Assembly (NCBI RefSeq): GCF_002022005.1
Contig: NZ_CP017258.1
Coordinates: forward strand, 1,694,338-1,758,337
DNA length: 64,000 nucleotides
Direction of reading: 5' to 3'
Source of the DNA: Campylobacter pinnipediorum subsp. caledonicus
GTDB lineage: Bacteria > Campylobacterota > Campylobacteria > Campylobacterales > Campylobacteraceae
Shown: piece by piece, positions 57,135 to 64,000 of the stretch
Numbering within the stretch: the first letter of the stretch is position 1
Layout: every line of letters starts with the position of its first letter
Position numbers and translations under genes: made by a program
Notes under the pieces: generated by a model
What the model was told of the DNA's origin: nothing
The model's input: only the letters and a program-made list of their open reading frames with translations
Databases searched by the model: none

Positions 57135-58121
57135 TCATTTAACGAAGAAATTTTGAGCTATAGCCTTATCTTCAAAAGGTATAACTTCTAAGTTTTTATC
57201 CCCTACTTTGATATTTACAGACTTATCTTTTGGGGCTTTTGTGTAAGCAAGTGCTAATCTACAAGCAAAGTTCAAATCCTCATCATCGGCATTTTTATCA
57301 ATAAAGCTAACGGCACCTACTATATCATCTAAAAAGCTTATCATTTGAAATTTATCATTTGGTGATTTTAAAAGGAATTCGTTGTCTTTTTCATCTCTTC
57401 CTATGACCATTTTTGCACCATTTTTTAAGCGTAAATGGCGACCTAGTTTTAGCCAAGTTACATCTATATCTCTCATATCTTTATCAAATTTCAAATACTC
57501 TTTTATTTTAACGGCAAAACTCTCAACAGTAAGCAAACAACCCCCGCCCGGTGTAGCATAGTCATCAAAACCAAACTTCTTAGCAAGAGTTAGTTGTGGT
57601 TTTCTATCTCTACCACTAAAATTAAGCAGTTTTTCTCTATCGACCCACCCTTCTCTCTCTGGTTTTGTAGGGTTTAAAAGCTTTGCACACATAGGTCTAA
57701 GAACAAGATCTTCATCATCACTTGCAAGTTTTTTTACTTGATTTAAAGCTTCTCTTCTTTGACTCATAGGTCTTTGTCCTAAAACTTCACCAGTTATAAC
57801 AAAACTCGCACCCTCTTCTTCAAGCATAGCAAGCGCAACCTTGAACATATGTCCGTGACAATCTATGCAGGGATTAAACTGTCTTCCATAACCAAATTTA
57901 GGTGTAAAAAGCACCTCTTGAAGATATTTATTTTTTATATCCACTACCTTAAACTTAGCTCCAGCTATCTTTGCTCTTCTTTGTAAAATATGAAACTTTT
58001 CTTCATCTACGCCAAAACCTGTATCCATATGAAGTGCAACTACATCTATACCTTGATCTGTAATCAGCTTAATAGCAAGCATGCTATCAAGACCGCCACT
58101 AAATAATGCCAATGCTTTCAT
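57135..58121 (-). CDS. PP-loop ATP-pyrophosphatase, MnmA/thiouridylase-like
   Basis: A 328-residue protein whose N-terminus holds the PP-loop SGGLDS (residues 8-13), which activates substrates with ATP. The NPCIDCHGHMF segment (Cys85, Cys88) resembles the conserved Cys region of tRNA 2-thiouridylases of the MnmA family, and FVITGEVLGQRPMSQRREAL is typical of the related subgroup. The C-terminal 120 residues (RHLRLKNGAKMVIGRDEKDNE) recall the NFACT-R/DUF814 fold, a possible RNA-binding part. tRNA thiolation is the best guess but substrate is not proven. The ATG overlaps the dnaG end by 23 bases, so they are coupled. Confidence 0.8.
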   Translation of the reverse strand: MKALALFSGGLDSMLAIKLITDQGIDVVALHMDTGFGVDEEKFHILQRRAKIAGAKFKVVDIKNKYLQEVLFTPKFGYGRQFNPCIDCHGHMFKVALAMLEEEGASFVITGEVLGQRPMSQRREALNQVKKLASDDEDLVLRPMCAKLLNPTKPEREGWVDREKLLNFSGRDRKPQLTLAKKFGFDDYATPGGGCLLTVESFAVKIKEYLKFDKDMRDIDVTWLKLGRHLRLKNGAKMVIGRDEKDNEFLLKSPNDKFQMISFLDDIVGAVSFIDKNADDEDLNFACRLALAYTKAPKDKSVNIKVGDKNLEVIPFEDKAIAQNFFVK

Positions 58122-59769
58122 TTTTCTCTTTCAATCCTTTTATAATTTTTGCAATTTTTTCTAAAACTTCCAGCTTGTCTGCATCTTTGCTTTTTCTTTT
58201 ATTCATTTGCAAATTTTCAAAATATTTTATCTTTAAATTGTTAATAGCTATTTGCAATTTATCAAAATCTTCTATAGCTATCGCACTATCATCAAGCCAA
58301 AGTTCCCTTAAACTCGTATTTTCCTCAACTTTTTCTAAATTTAAAATAGCATTAAAAATATCAGAATGATTAAAAAAATAAGAGCTATTTACATTACTAA
58401 TTATAAATTTTTTGAAATTTTCATTACTAAACATAGTCTTTAAAATAGAAAGTTCTAACAAATCTTTTGAAATTTTGTTATTAATATTTACATTTTTTGT
58501 TGTCTCTTGATTTTTATATTTATAATTTTCTTGTTTAAAATTATGAGCTAAATTTATACTAACGCCTATTAACTCTGAAACCAAATCATTATAACTAACA
58601 CTAACAACAGGTTTTAGTTTGTTAGTAAATTGTGTTATTTCATCTAAACACTTTTGTTTTTGTACAGGACGTTCTAGGTCGTATTTAAGGGCTATTTGTC
58701 TTATATAAAACTCCCCTATTTCTATTCCTGACTCAAACAACTCTTCTAACTCTTTTATCTTGTTAGCAAACACCATATCAGCTGGGTCAGCACCATCATC
58801 TATGATAACAACAGAACCATCTATCTCATTTGTGCTAAGCAACAAGCTTGATTTTATAGCAGCATTTATGCCTGCCTCATCTCCATCAAAACAAAGGATT
58901 GCACTTATATTTTCACGTTTTAAAAGTGGAAGATGCTTTTCTGTAAGCGCTGTTCCTAAAACAGCAACAGCATTTGTAAATCCAGCCAAATGAAGCATAA
59001 TAACATCAAGATAGCCCTCAGTTATGATAACCTTCTTTTTTTGATAAATCGTCTGTTTTGCTAGATTGTATCCATAAAGCAATTTTGACTTATCAAAAAC
59101 AACACTTTGCGGACTATTTACATATTTTGCCATATGATTTGTGATAGTCCTACCACCAAATCCTACAAGTCTTGATGTGTGATTGTATATAGGAAAGCTT
59201 ATTCTTTCAATAAAACTAGCATAAATTCCTTTTTCATTTTGTTTTATTATCCCTACTTCAAGTGCCTCTTGTGGTAAAATTTTTTCATTTTCCAAAAGCC
59301 TTAAAGTAGCACTGTTTTCAGGTGCATAGCCAAGTCCAAAATGCTCTATAATCTTATCGTTTAAACCTCTTGAATAAAGATAATTTAATGCATTTTGATT
59401 TTTATAAAGACAAGAACGATAAAAGGCATTTACATTTTCTAAAATCTGTTTATTTTGTATGGGTTTACTGTTATTATTTGTGTATTCTAATGTAAAGTTT
59501 GAAATACTAGCAAGTTTTTCTATCGCCTCTGGATAGTTTAGCTTTTCAAAATCCATAATAAATTTTATAGCATTTCCACCAGCTTTACAAGAAAAACAAT
59601 GATAAATTTGTCGTTGCGGACTTATACTCATACTTGGATTTCTATCATCGTGAAATGGACAAACACATTTATAATTTGCCCCTGATTTTTGAATATCCAC
59701 ATAATGACTTACAACATCAACAATATCAACTTGTTCTAATAATCTATCAATACTTTTTTGTTCTATCAT
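58099..59769 (-). CDS. dnaG: DNA primase
   Basis: A 556-residue DnaG. The N-terminal zinc finger is CPFHDDRNPSM and YHCFSCKAGGNAI (Cys-His-Cys-Cys). The Toprim catalytic parts are ITEGYLDVIMLHLAGF and CFDGDEAGINAA. The C-terminal helicase-binding region (about 430-556) is divergent. I chose the ATG at 59769 (MIEQKSIDRLL) over an upstream TTG at 59775. It is divergent from the LapB-like gene, with very short spacing. Confidence 0.95.
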   Translation of the reverse strand: MIEQKSIDRLLEQVDIVDVVSHYVDIQKSGANYKCVCPFHDDRNPSMSISPQRQIYHCFSCKAGGNAIKFIMDFEKLNYPEAIEKLASISNFTLEYTNNNSKPIQNKQILENVNAFYRSCLYKNQNALNYLYSRGLNDKIIEHFGLGYAPENSATLRLLENEKILPQEALEVGIIKQNEKGIYASFIERISFPIYNHTSRLVGFGGRTITNHMAKYVNSPQSVVFDKSKLLYGYNLAKQTIYQKKKVIITEGYLDVIMLHLAGFTNAVAVLGTALTEKHLPLLKRENISAILCFDGDEAGINAAIKSSLLLSTNEIDGSVVIIDDGADPADMVFANKIKELEELFESGIEIGEFYIRQIALKYDLERPVQKQKCLDEITQFTNKLKPVVSVSYNDLVSELIGVSINLAHNFKQENYKYKNQETTKNVNINNKISKDLLELSILKTMFSNENFKKFIISNVNSSYFFNHSDIFNAILNLEKVEENTSLRELWLDDSAIAIEDFDKLQIAINNLKIKYFENLQMNKRKSKDADKLEVLEKIAKIIKGLKEKNESIGII

Positions 59770-59794
59770 AAGCAAGATTATACAATCAACTTGC

Positions 59795-59800
59795 TATAAT
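59795..59800 (+). promoter_or_regulatory. TATAAT -10 box upstream of the LapB-like gene
   Basis: TTGCTATAATTGC contains a perfect TATAAT at 59795-59800. A transcript from it would begin near 59807, which rules out the longest reading frame (TTG at 59800) and supports a start at 59824 or 59833. Confidence 0.6.
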
Positions 59801-59823
59801 TGCGCTTTAAATACAATAAAAAA

Positions 59824-60858
59824 GTGATCAAAGTGGATATATTTTTTATAGGTCATAGAGACCCTATTTTTGGACTTATTGTTTTGTTTAGCATAATTTT
59901 TATGGTAGCATTTTTTAGCTATGCTTGGGGCATTTTTAGTAAAAAAGATGAAAAAAGAAAGATAGAAAAATTTATAAGAAAATTTGATAATTCAAATTCT
60001 ATAAGTGACAATCACAAACAACTACTAAAAAACCTAGATATAGACTCAAACGATCTTGGAGTTTTAGCCATGACCTTTGTAAAAAGTGGTGATTTTGAAA
60101 AAGCCATAAGTATATATCTCATAGCCCTTAGCAAGGTAAAAAACAAAATAGAAAAAGAATTTATCCTAACCCAGCTTGGAAGTGTATATTTTAAGGCTGG
60201 TTTTTTACAAAATAGTATGAATATATTTTTACAAGCTGTCCAGATAAGCCCAAGAAATGAAATTGCTTTGAGATTTTTAACTATGATAGATGAAAAGTTA
60301 AAAAAATTTAACGAAGCATTACAAACACTTGACTCATTGCAAGAGCTTGGTGCCGATGTAAAAATAGCTAGAGCATATATAAAAGCAAATATAGTTTTAA
60401 ATGATAAAGAGCTAAGTATAGATGAAAAAACTGATAAAATTTTAAAATACAGCAATGATTTTGCATTACTTAAAAGAATGGCTATGCAACTTTGGATAAA
60501 AAATAATAAAAGCCTTGAAAACTTTCCTAGCTTTTTGCCTATTTCAGAGGTTATTGATATTTTATATCAGCAAAATATGCCGTTAAATTTAGAAGATGAA
60601 GAGTATAAAGCACTATTTTATGCAAAAGGTATCATCAAAGAAAAAGCACAGATAAATAACTTTGAATTAAATGTTATTAAAAATTTAAAAGATACAGGAT
60701 TTGATAAGGCTGATTTGAGTTTTAACTATGTTTGCAACTCATGTAAAAACTCATTTCCAATGCACTTTTATAGATGTCCTATGTGCCACTCTTTGGGTAG
60801 TGTAAAAATTTTAAGCCAGATAACGGAAAAAAATGATGAAAACAGTATGCCTTTTTAG
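59824..60858 (+). CDS. LapB/YciM-like TPR membrane protein with C-terminal rubredoxin-type zinc ribbon
   Basis: About 345 residues: a single N-terminal membrane helix (PIFGLIVLFSIIFMVAFFSYAWGIF), a long run of TPR-like helix pairs (about 60-290), and a C-terminal metal knuckle CNSC...CPMC (NYVCNSCKNSFPMHFYRCPMCHSLGSV). This order is that of E. coli LapB, which controls LpxC turnover and LPS synthesis, though overall likeness is modest. The start is GTG at 59824 or 59833, since a TATAAT box covers the longer frame's start. Its 3' end overlaps rnhA by 26 bases. Confidence 0.75.
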   Translation: MIKVDIFFIGHRDPIFGLIVLFSIIFMVAFFSYAWGIFSKKDEKRKIEKFIRKFDNSNSISDNHKQLLKNLDIDSNDLGVLAMTFVKSGDFEKAISIYLIALSKVKNKIEKEFILTQLGSVYFKAGFLQNSMNIFLQAVQISPRNEIALRFLTMIDEKLKKFNEALQTLDSLQELGADVKIARAYIKANIVLNDKELSIDEKTDKILKYSNDFALLKRMAMQLWIKNNKSLENFPSFLPISEVIDILYQQNMPLNLEDEEYKALFYAKGIIKEKAQINNFELNVIKNLKDTGFDKADLSFNYVCNSCKNSFPMHFYRCPMCHSLGSVKILSQITEKNDENSMPF

Positions 60859-61273
60859 TGATGGTTCGTGCTTAAATAACCCGGGTCCCGGTGGCTGGGC
60901 TTATATCCTTGAATACAAAGAAAATATAAAAAAACAAAGTGGTGGAGAGAACAATACAACAAACAATCAAATGGAACTTCGTGCAGTTATAGAGGGTATA
61001 AAAGCATTAAAAGAACCTTGCAATATAGAGCTTTATACAGATAGCTCTTATGTGGCAAACTCTGTAAATTCATGGCTTGAAGGCTGGATAAAGAAGGATT
61101 TTAAAAAGGTAAAAAACATTGAGCTTTGGAAAGAGTATATAAGCATTTCAAAAGGACACAATATAAATGCGATTTGGGTAAAAGCACACAATGGACACCC
61201 ACAAAACGAAGAGTGCGATAAAATGGCAAGAGATGAAGCGATAAAAATAAAAGAAAATGGAAGTTTTATATGA
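60833..61273 (+). CDS. rnhA: Ribonuclease HI
   Basis: A 146-residue RNase HI that removes RNA from RNA-DNA hybrids. The catalytic acids are visible in [19 protein letters not shown] (Asp), MELRAVIEG (Glu), LYTDSSYV (Asp) and CDKMARDEA (Asp). [13 protein letters not shown] matches the His loop. Two adjacent ATGs exist at the start; either is possible. The rnc ATG overlaps its stop by four bases. Confidence 0.96.
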   Translation: MMKTVCLFSDGSCLNNPGPGGWAYILEYKENIKKQSGGENNTTNNQMELRAVIEGIKALKEPCNIELYTDSSYVANSVNSWLEGWIKKDFKKVKNIELWKEYISISKGHNINAIWVKAHNGHPQNEECDKMARDEAIKIKENGSFI

Positions 61274-61941
61274 ATGAATTAAAAAAACTTGAAAAAATTT
61301 TAAATTATACTTTTATTGATTTGAAAAATTTAAAAGAAGCATTAACACATAAAAGCTCTAAATTTAACTATAACAACGAGAGATTAGAATTTTTGGGCGA
61401 TGCTGTTATGGATTTGATAGTTGGTGAATATCTCTTTAAGAAATTTAAAAAGACAAATGAAGGCGATATGAGTAAATTAAGAGCCGCTCTTGTAAATGAA
61501 AAAAGTTTTGCAAATATGGCAAAAAATTTACATTTAGGAGAATTTGTATATATTTCTACCGCCGAGGAAAACAACGGTGGAAGAGAAAAACCAAGCATTT
61601 TAAGCGATGTCTTTGAAGCTGTTATGGGTGCTATCTATCTTGAGTCAGGACTTGAAAAAGTAAGAGAGATAGCCATAAGGGTCTTAGAAGAGTGCTATCC
61701 AAAAATAGATCTTTTAAACTTAGCAAAAGACTATAAAACATCACTTCAAGAAATAACTCAATCAAATCTAGGAGTAACTCCTACTTATGAACTTGTAAGA
61801 AGTTTTGGACCAGATCATAAAAAAGAGTTTGAAATAGCACTTTTTATAAACAACACAGAAATTTCAAGAGCCATAGCAAACTCAAAAAAAGAGGCTCAAC
61901 AAAAAGCGGCAAAAATAGCACTAGAAAAAATAAAACATTAG
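61270..61941 (+). CDS. rnc: Ribonuclease III
   Basis: A 223-residue RNase III that cuts double-stranded RNA in rRNA processing. The signature [20 protein letters not shown] and the second acidic block [17 protein letters not shown] carry the Mg-binding residues. The C-terminal double-stranded RNA-binding domain (about 150-223) ends in [21 protein letters not shown]. Coupled to rnhA by ATGA overlap; followed by aroC. Confidence 0.97.
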   Translation: MNELKKLEKILNYTFIDLKNLKEALTHKSSKFNYNNERLEFLGDAVMDLIVGEYLFKKFKKTNEGDMSKLRAALVNEKSFANMAKNLHLGEFVYISTAEENNGGREKPSILSDVFEAVMGAIYLESGLEKVREIAIRVLEECYPKIDLLNLAKDYKTSLQEITQSNLGVTPTYELVRSFGPDHKKEFEIALFINNTEISRAIANSKKEAQQKAAKIALEKIKH

Positions 61942-61949
61942 GATAATGC

Positions 61950-63017
61950 TTGAATACTTTTGGAGTAAAATTAAGACTAACGACATTTGGAGAAAGCCAC
62001 GGAAAAGCCATAGGTGGAGTTATAGATGGGCTGCCTGCTGGTATAAAAATAGATGAAGAGTTTTTGCAAAGTGAGTTAGACAAAAGAAGACCCGGAAAAA
62101 ATAAATTTTCAACACCAAGAGATGAAGCTGATAAATTAGAAATTTTTAGTGGCATATTTGAAGGATTTAGCACTGGTACTCCGATAGGTTTTGCGATTTT
62201 TAACCAAAATCAAAAATCAAATGATTATGAAAATCTAAAAAATATTTTTAGACCTGGACATGCTGATTTTACATACTTTAAAAAATTTAAAATTCGTGAT
62301 TATAAAGGAGGAGGGAGATCAAGCGCTCGTGAAACTGCTGTTCGTGTTGTAGGTGGTGCTTTTTCTGCTCTTTTGTTAAATGAGTTTGGTATCAAAGTCC
62401 AAAGTGGTGTTTTGAAAGTTGGAAATATTTTAGCTGATGATATTGACTTTGAATTAGCCCGAAAATCTGAAATTTTTTCCTTAGGAAAAGAAGAGGCTAT
62501 GAAAGATGAAATTTTAAAAGCAAAACAAACTCACGATAGTGTAGGGGCTTGTGTCTTTACAAAAGCTAGTGGTGTTCCTGCTGGACTTGGAGAAGTGCTT
62601 TATGATAAGCTTGATGCAAGACTAGCTTATGCGATAATGGGCATAAATGGAGTAAAGGCTATTGAGATAGGCGAGGGGGTTAATGCTAGTTGTATGTTTG
62701 GGTCACAAAATAACGACCAGATGGATGAAAGCGGATTTTTGACAAATCATTCTGGTGGAATTTTAGGCGGGATAAGCAACTCAAATGATATCATTTTAAA
62801 AAGCCATTTTAAGCCAACACCATCTATTTTCAAATCACAAAAAACTACAAATTTAGAAAATCAAAATGTTGAGTTTGAGCTAAGAGGAAGACACGACCCT
62901 TGTATAGGCATAAGAGGAAGTGTTGTAGTAACAGCTATGGTTAGAATAGTCTTAGCCGATATGCTTTTACTAAATGCTACTTCAAATTTGGATAATTTAA
63001 CTAAAATTTATAATTAA
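61950..63017 (+). CDS. aroC: Chorismate synthase
   Basis: A 355-residue FMN-dependent enzyme making chorismate, the last shikimate step. Signatures: GESHGKAIGGVIDGLPAG, RPGHADFTYFKKFKIRDYKGGGRSSARETA and the C-terminal GRHDPCIGIRGSVVVTAMVRIVLADMLL. The start is TTG (61950) with AGGA about seven bases upstream; the nearby ATG is out of frame. It is last in the rnhA-rnc-aroC run. Confidence 0.96.
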   Translation: MNTFGVKLRLTTFGESHGKAIGGVIDGLPAGIKIDEEFLQSELDKRRPGKNKFSTPRDEADKLEIFSGIFEGFSTGTPIGFAIFNQNQKSNDYENLKNIFRPGHADFTYFKKFKIRDYKGGGRSSARETAVRVVGGAFSALLLNEFGIKVQSGVLKVGNILADDIDFELARKSEIFSLGKEEAMKDEILKAKQTHDSVGACVFTKASGVPAGLGEVLYDKLDARLAYAIMGINGVKAIEIGEGVNASCMFGSQNNDQMDESGFLTNHSGGILGGISNSNDIILKSHFKPTPSIFKSQKTTNLENQNVEFELRGRHDPCIGIRGSVVVTAMVRIVLADMLLLNATSNLDNLTKIYN

Positions 63018-63400
63018 ATTTAATTAAAACCATATAAATAATAGCAATCAATATACAAGATAAAATTTCAACCATTCCATAAGGTGCTACACTAAAGTTT
63101 ATATCTATAATAACAAGCACAGCAGAAAAGCTAACACTATTTATATCAAAAAATAAAGCAGTAATAAATATAGAACAAAAGCAGTCTCTAAAATCCAATA
63201 AATATGATTAAAAAAAATAAAACATATATCTATCTATTTAATTTTTATACTAATCATTTGAGAGTAGGGCATATATTTCATTTTTCAAAGCAAATATCTA
63301 ATATGGCTTTATACTTGAATTTATCATTATAGTTGTTAATACAGTCATAGATAAAGACTAAATAAGCCAATACAATACCACTAAATTTTATTTACTACAA
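63001..63400 (-). pseudogene. Probable remnant of a small integral membrane protein gene
   Basis: The space between aroC and ruvC (63018-63413) has no intact gene. On the minus strand, broken pieces read like membrane protein: a 34-codon piece with YLVFIYDCINNYND, then a frameshift, KNEIYALLSND, several stops, and a 65-codon hydrophobic piece with FSAVLVIIDINFSVAPYG and ILSCILIAIIYMVLIKF. No start with a ribosome-binding site fits. I cannot name the family. Confidence 0.33.
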
Positions 63401-63413
63401 ATTTTCCTATAAA

Positions 63414-63890
63414 TTATTGTTGTATTCTTAGATTATTTGCATGAGTTAAGGCGATAGCGATAGCATCTGTTATATCAAGTGGCTTTATCTCTTTTGTAAT
63501 TCCCAAAATTTTTTTTACCATAAAAGCAACCTGTTCTTTTGTAGCTTTTGCTTTTCCTGTTACAGCTTTTTTTACTTGAAGTGGAGTATATTCAGCAAAA
63601 TCACCGTGGATTTGAAGTATTTTAAGGCTTAATGCTCCACGAAATTGAGCTAATTTTAAAACGGTTTTTGGGTTGTAAGCAAAAAATATGTCTTCAATGG
63701 CCACTTCATTAAAACTATGATTTTTAAAAATCACATCAAGTCCTTCACATAGTTCTGTGATTTGATATTGAAGATTATTTGGTTTTATTTTTATAAGCCC
63801 AGCCTCAATCAAAACCGTTTTTTTAGGGGTCTTTTCAATGATAGCATAACCACAGTTTTTAGAACCCGGATCTATTCCTAAAATTTTCAT
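63414..63890 (-). CDS. ruvC: Holliday junction endonuclease RuvC
   Basis: A 158-residue RuvC resolvase: [18 protein letters not shown] (catalytic Asp7), [24 protein letters not shown] (Glu), [21 protein letters not shown] and the C-terminal [12 protein letters not shown] (Asp pair). The ATG at 63890 follows AAGGATGTG; the codon before it is GTG, also in frame, but too close to the ribosome-binding site. In C. jejuni ruvC is the last gene before dnaA and the origin, and the same seems true here. Confidence 0.96.
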   Translation of the reverse strand: MKILGIDPGSKNCGYAIIEKTPKKTVLIEAGLIKIKPNNLQYQITELCEGLDVIFKNHSFNEVAIEDIFFAYNPKTVLKLAQFRGALSLKILQIHGDFAEYTPLQVKKAVTGKAKATKEQVAFMVKKILGITKEIKPLDITDAIAIALTHANNLRIQQ

Positions 63891-63904
63891 CACATCCTTT
63901 TCAA

Positions 63905-64000
63905 TAGTTATTCACTACTTATTCACATAGTGAAAAAGTTAAAATTTATTAAATTTAAGATAAAATAAGGAGTATATTTTATTACAAAAAAGGTTTAATT
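63905..64000. other. Probable edge of the chromosomal replication origin (DnaA-box cluster)
   Basis: Upstream of ruvC are TTATTCACT (63908-63916), TTATTCACA (63919-63927, the exact epsilonproteobacterial DnaA box) and, on the other strand, TTTTTCACT (63937-63929). A TTCACTA/TAGTGAA inverted repeat embeds the middle box. The A/T-rich sequence that follows could be the unwinding region. dnaA should begin just beyond 64000. Confidence 0.75.

Overview
This window looks like a chromosomal segment of a Campylobacter (Campylobacterota), and it reaches the replication origin at its right edge. The grounds are strong A+T richness, TATAAT/TAAAAT -10 boxes without clear -35 boxes, and flagellar flhB. 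Gene orders I know from Campylobacter jejuni are also present: ileS - small hydrophobic protein - gatA - guaB - xseB - C-N hydrolase; lnt/yajC-secD-secF-leuS-lptE-folC; rnhA-rnc-aroC; and ruvC beside a cluster of DnaA boxes, with dnaA expected just past base 64000. The species cannot be fixed from the sequence alone.

Layout. Bases 1-3525 hold the N-terminal part of a giant LapA-type surface adhesin (minus strand) with a retention module and a TAAG dialanine site. Behind it lie a membrane PAS/degenerate-GGDEF/EAL protein, a cytochrome c peroxidase, a methyltransferase and a short Fur-family regulator (3611-8038). Then come ppa, an isochorismatase-family hydrolase, a small secreted protein and a hypothetical protein (8155-9973). 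Bases 10040-19565 are a tandem array of four related autotransporters, AT1-AT4, all on the minus strand. AT1 and AT2 are identical, and AT3 shares their barrel exactly. AT1-AT3 each have a poly-G tract (11, 9 and 8 G) directly upstream of a TAAAAT -10 box. AT4 has kept its frame but lost its start codon. A fifth paralogue, AT5 (55060-57093, plus strand), has 13 A in the same place.

Between and after these are housekeeping genes: thyX; an unusual nitrilase-fold protein; xseB, guaB, gatA and ileS; a CinA-family protein; ung with a decayed copy of itself; rplU-rpmA; a second cytochrome c peroxidase; flhB; lnt; yajC-secDF; leuS; lptE; a GGEEF diguanylate cyclase; folC; a chemoreceptor; purF; dapB; a CNNM/CorC-type protein; ridA; a CmeABC-like RND efflux operon; dnaG with a PP-loop ATPase; a LapB-like TPR protein; rnhA-rnc-aroC; and ruvC. 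No rRNA, tRNA, insertion sequence or CRISPR array was seen.

How it fits together. The notable theme is a cell surface built to vary. The autotransporters appear to be switched by slippage of homopolymers at the promoter, homogenised by gene conversion, multiplied by unequal crossing-over, and altered in passenger length by 21-bp (one-heptad) repeats. The large adhesin has features of c-di-GMP-controlled, protease-released retention, and a c-di-GMP-type gene lies immediately upstream of it. These regulatory readings are inferences; the tracts, duplications and motifs are visible directly.
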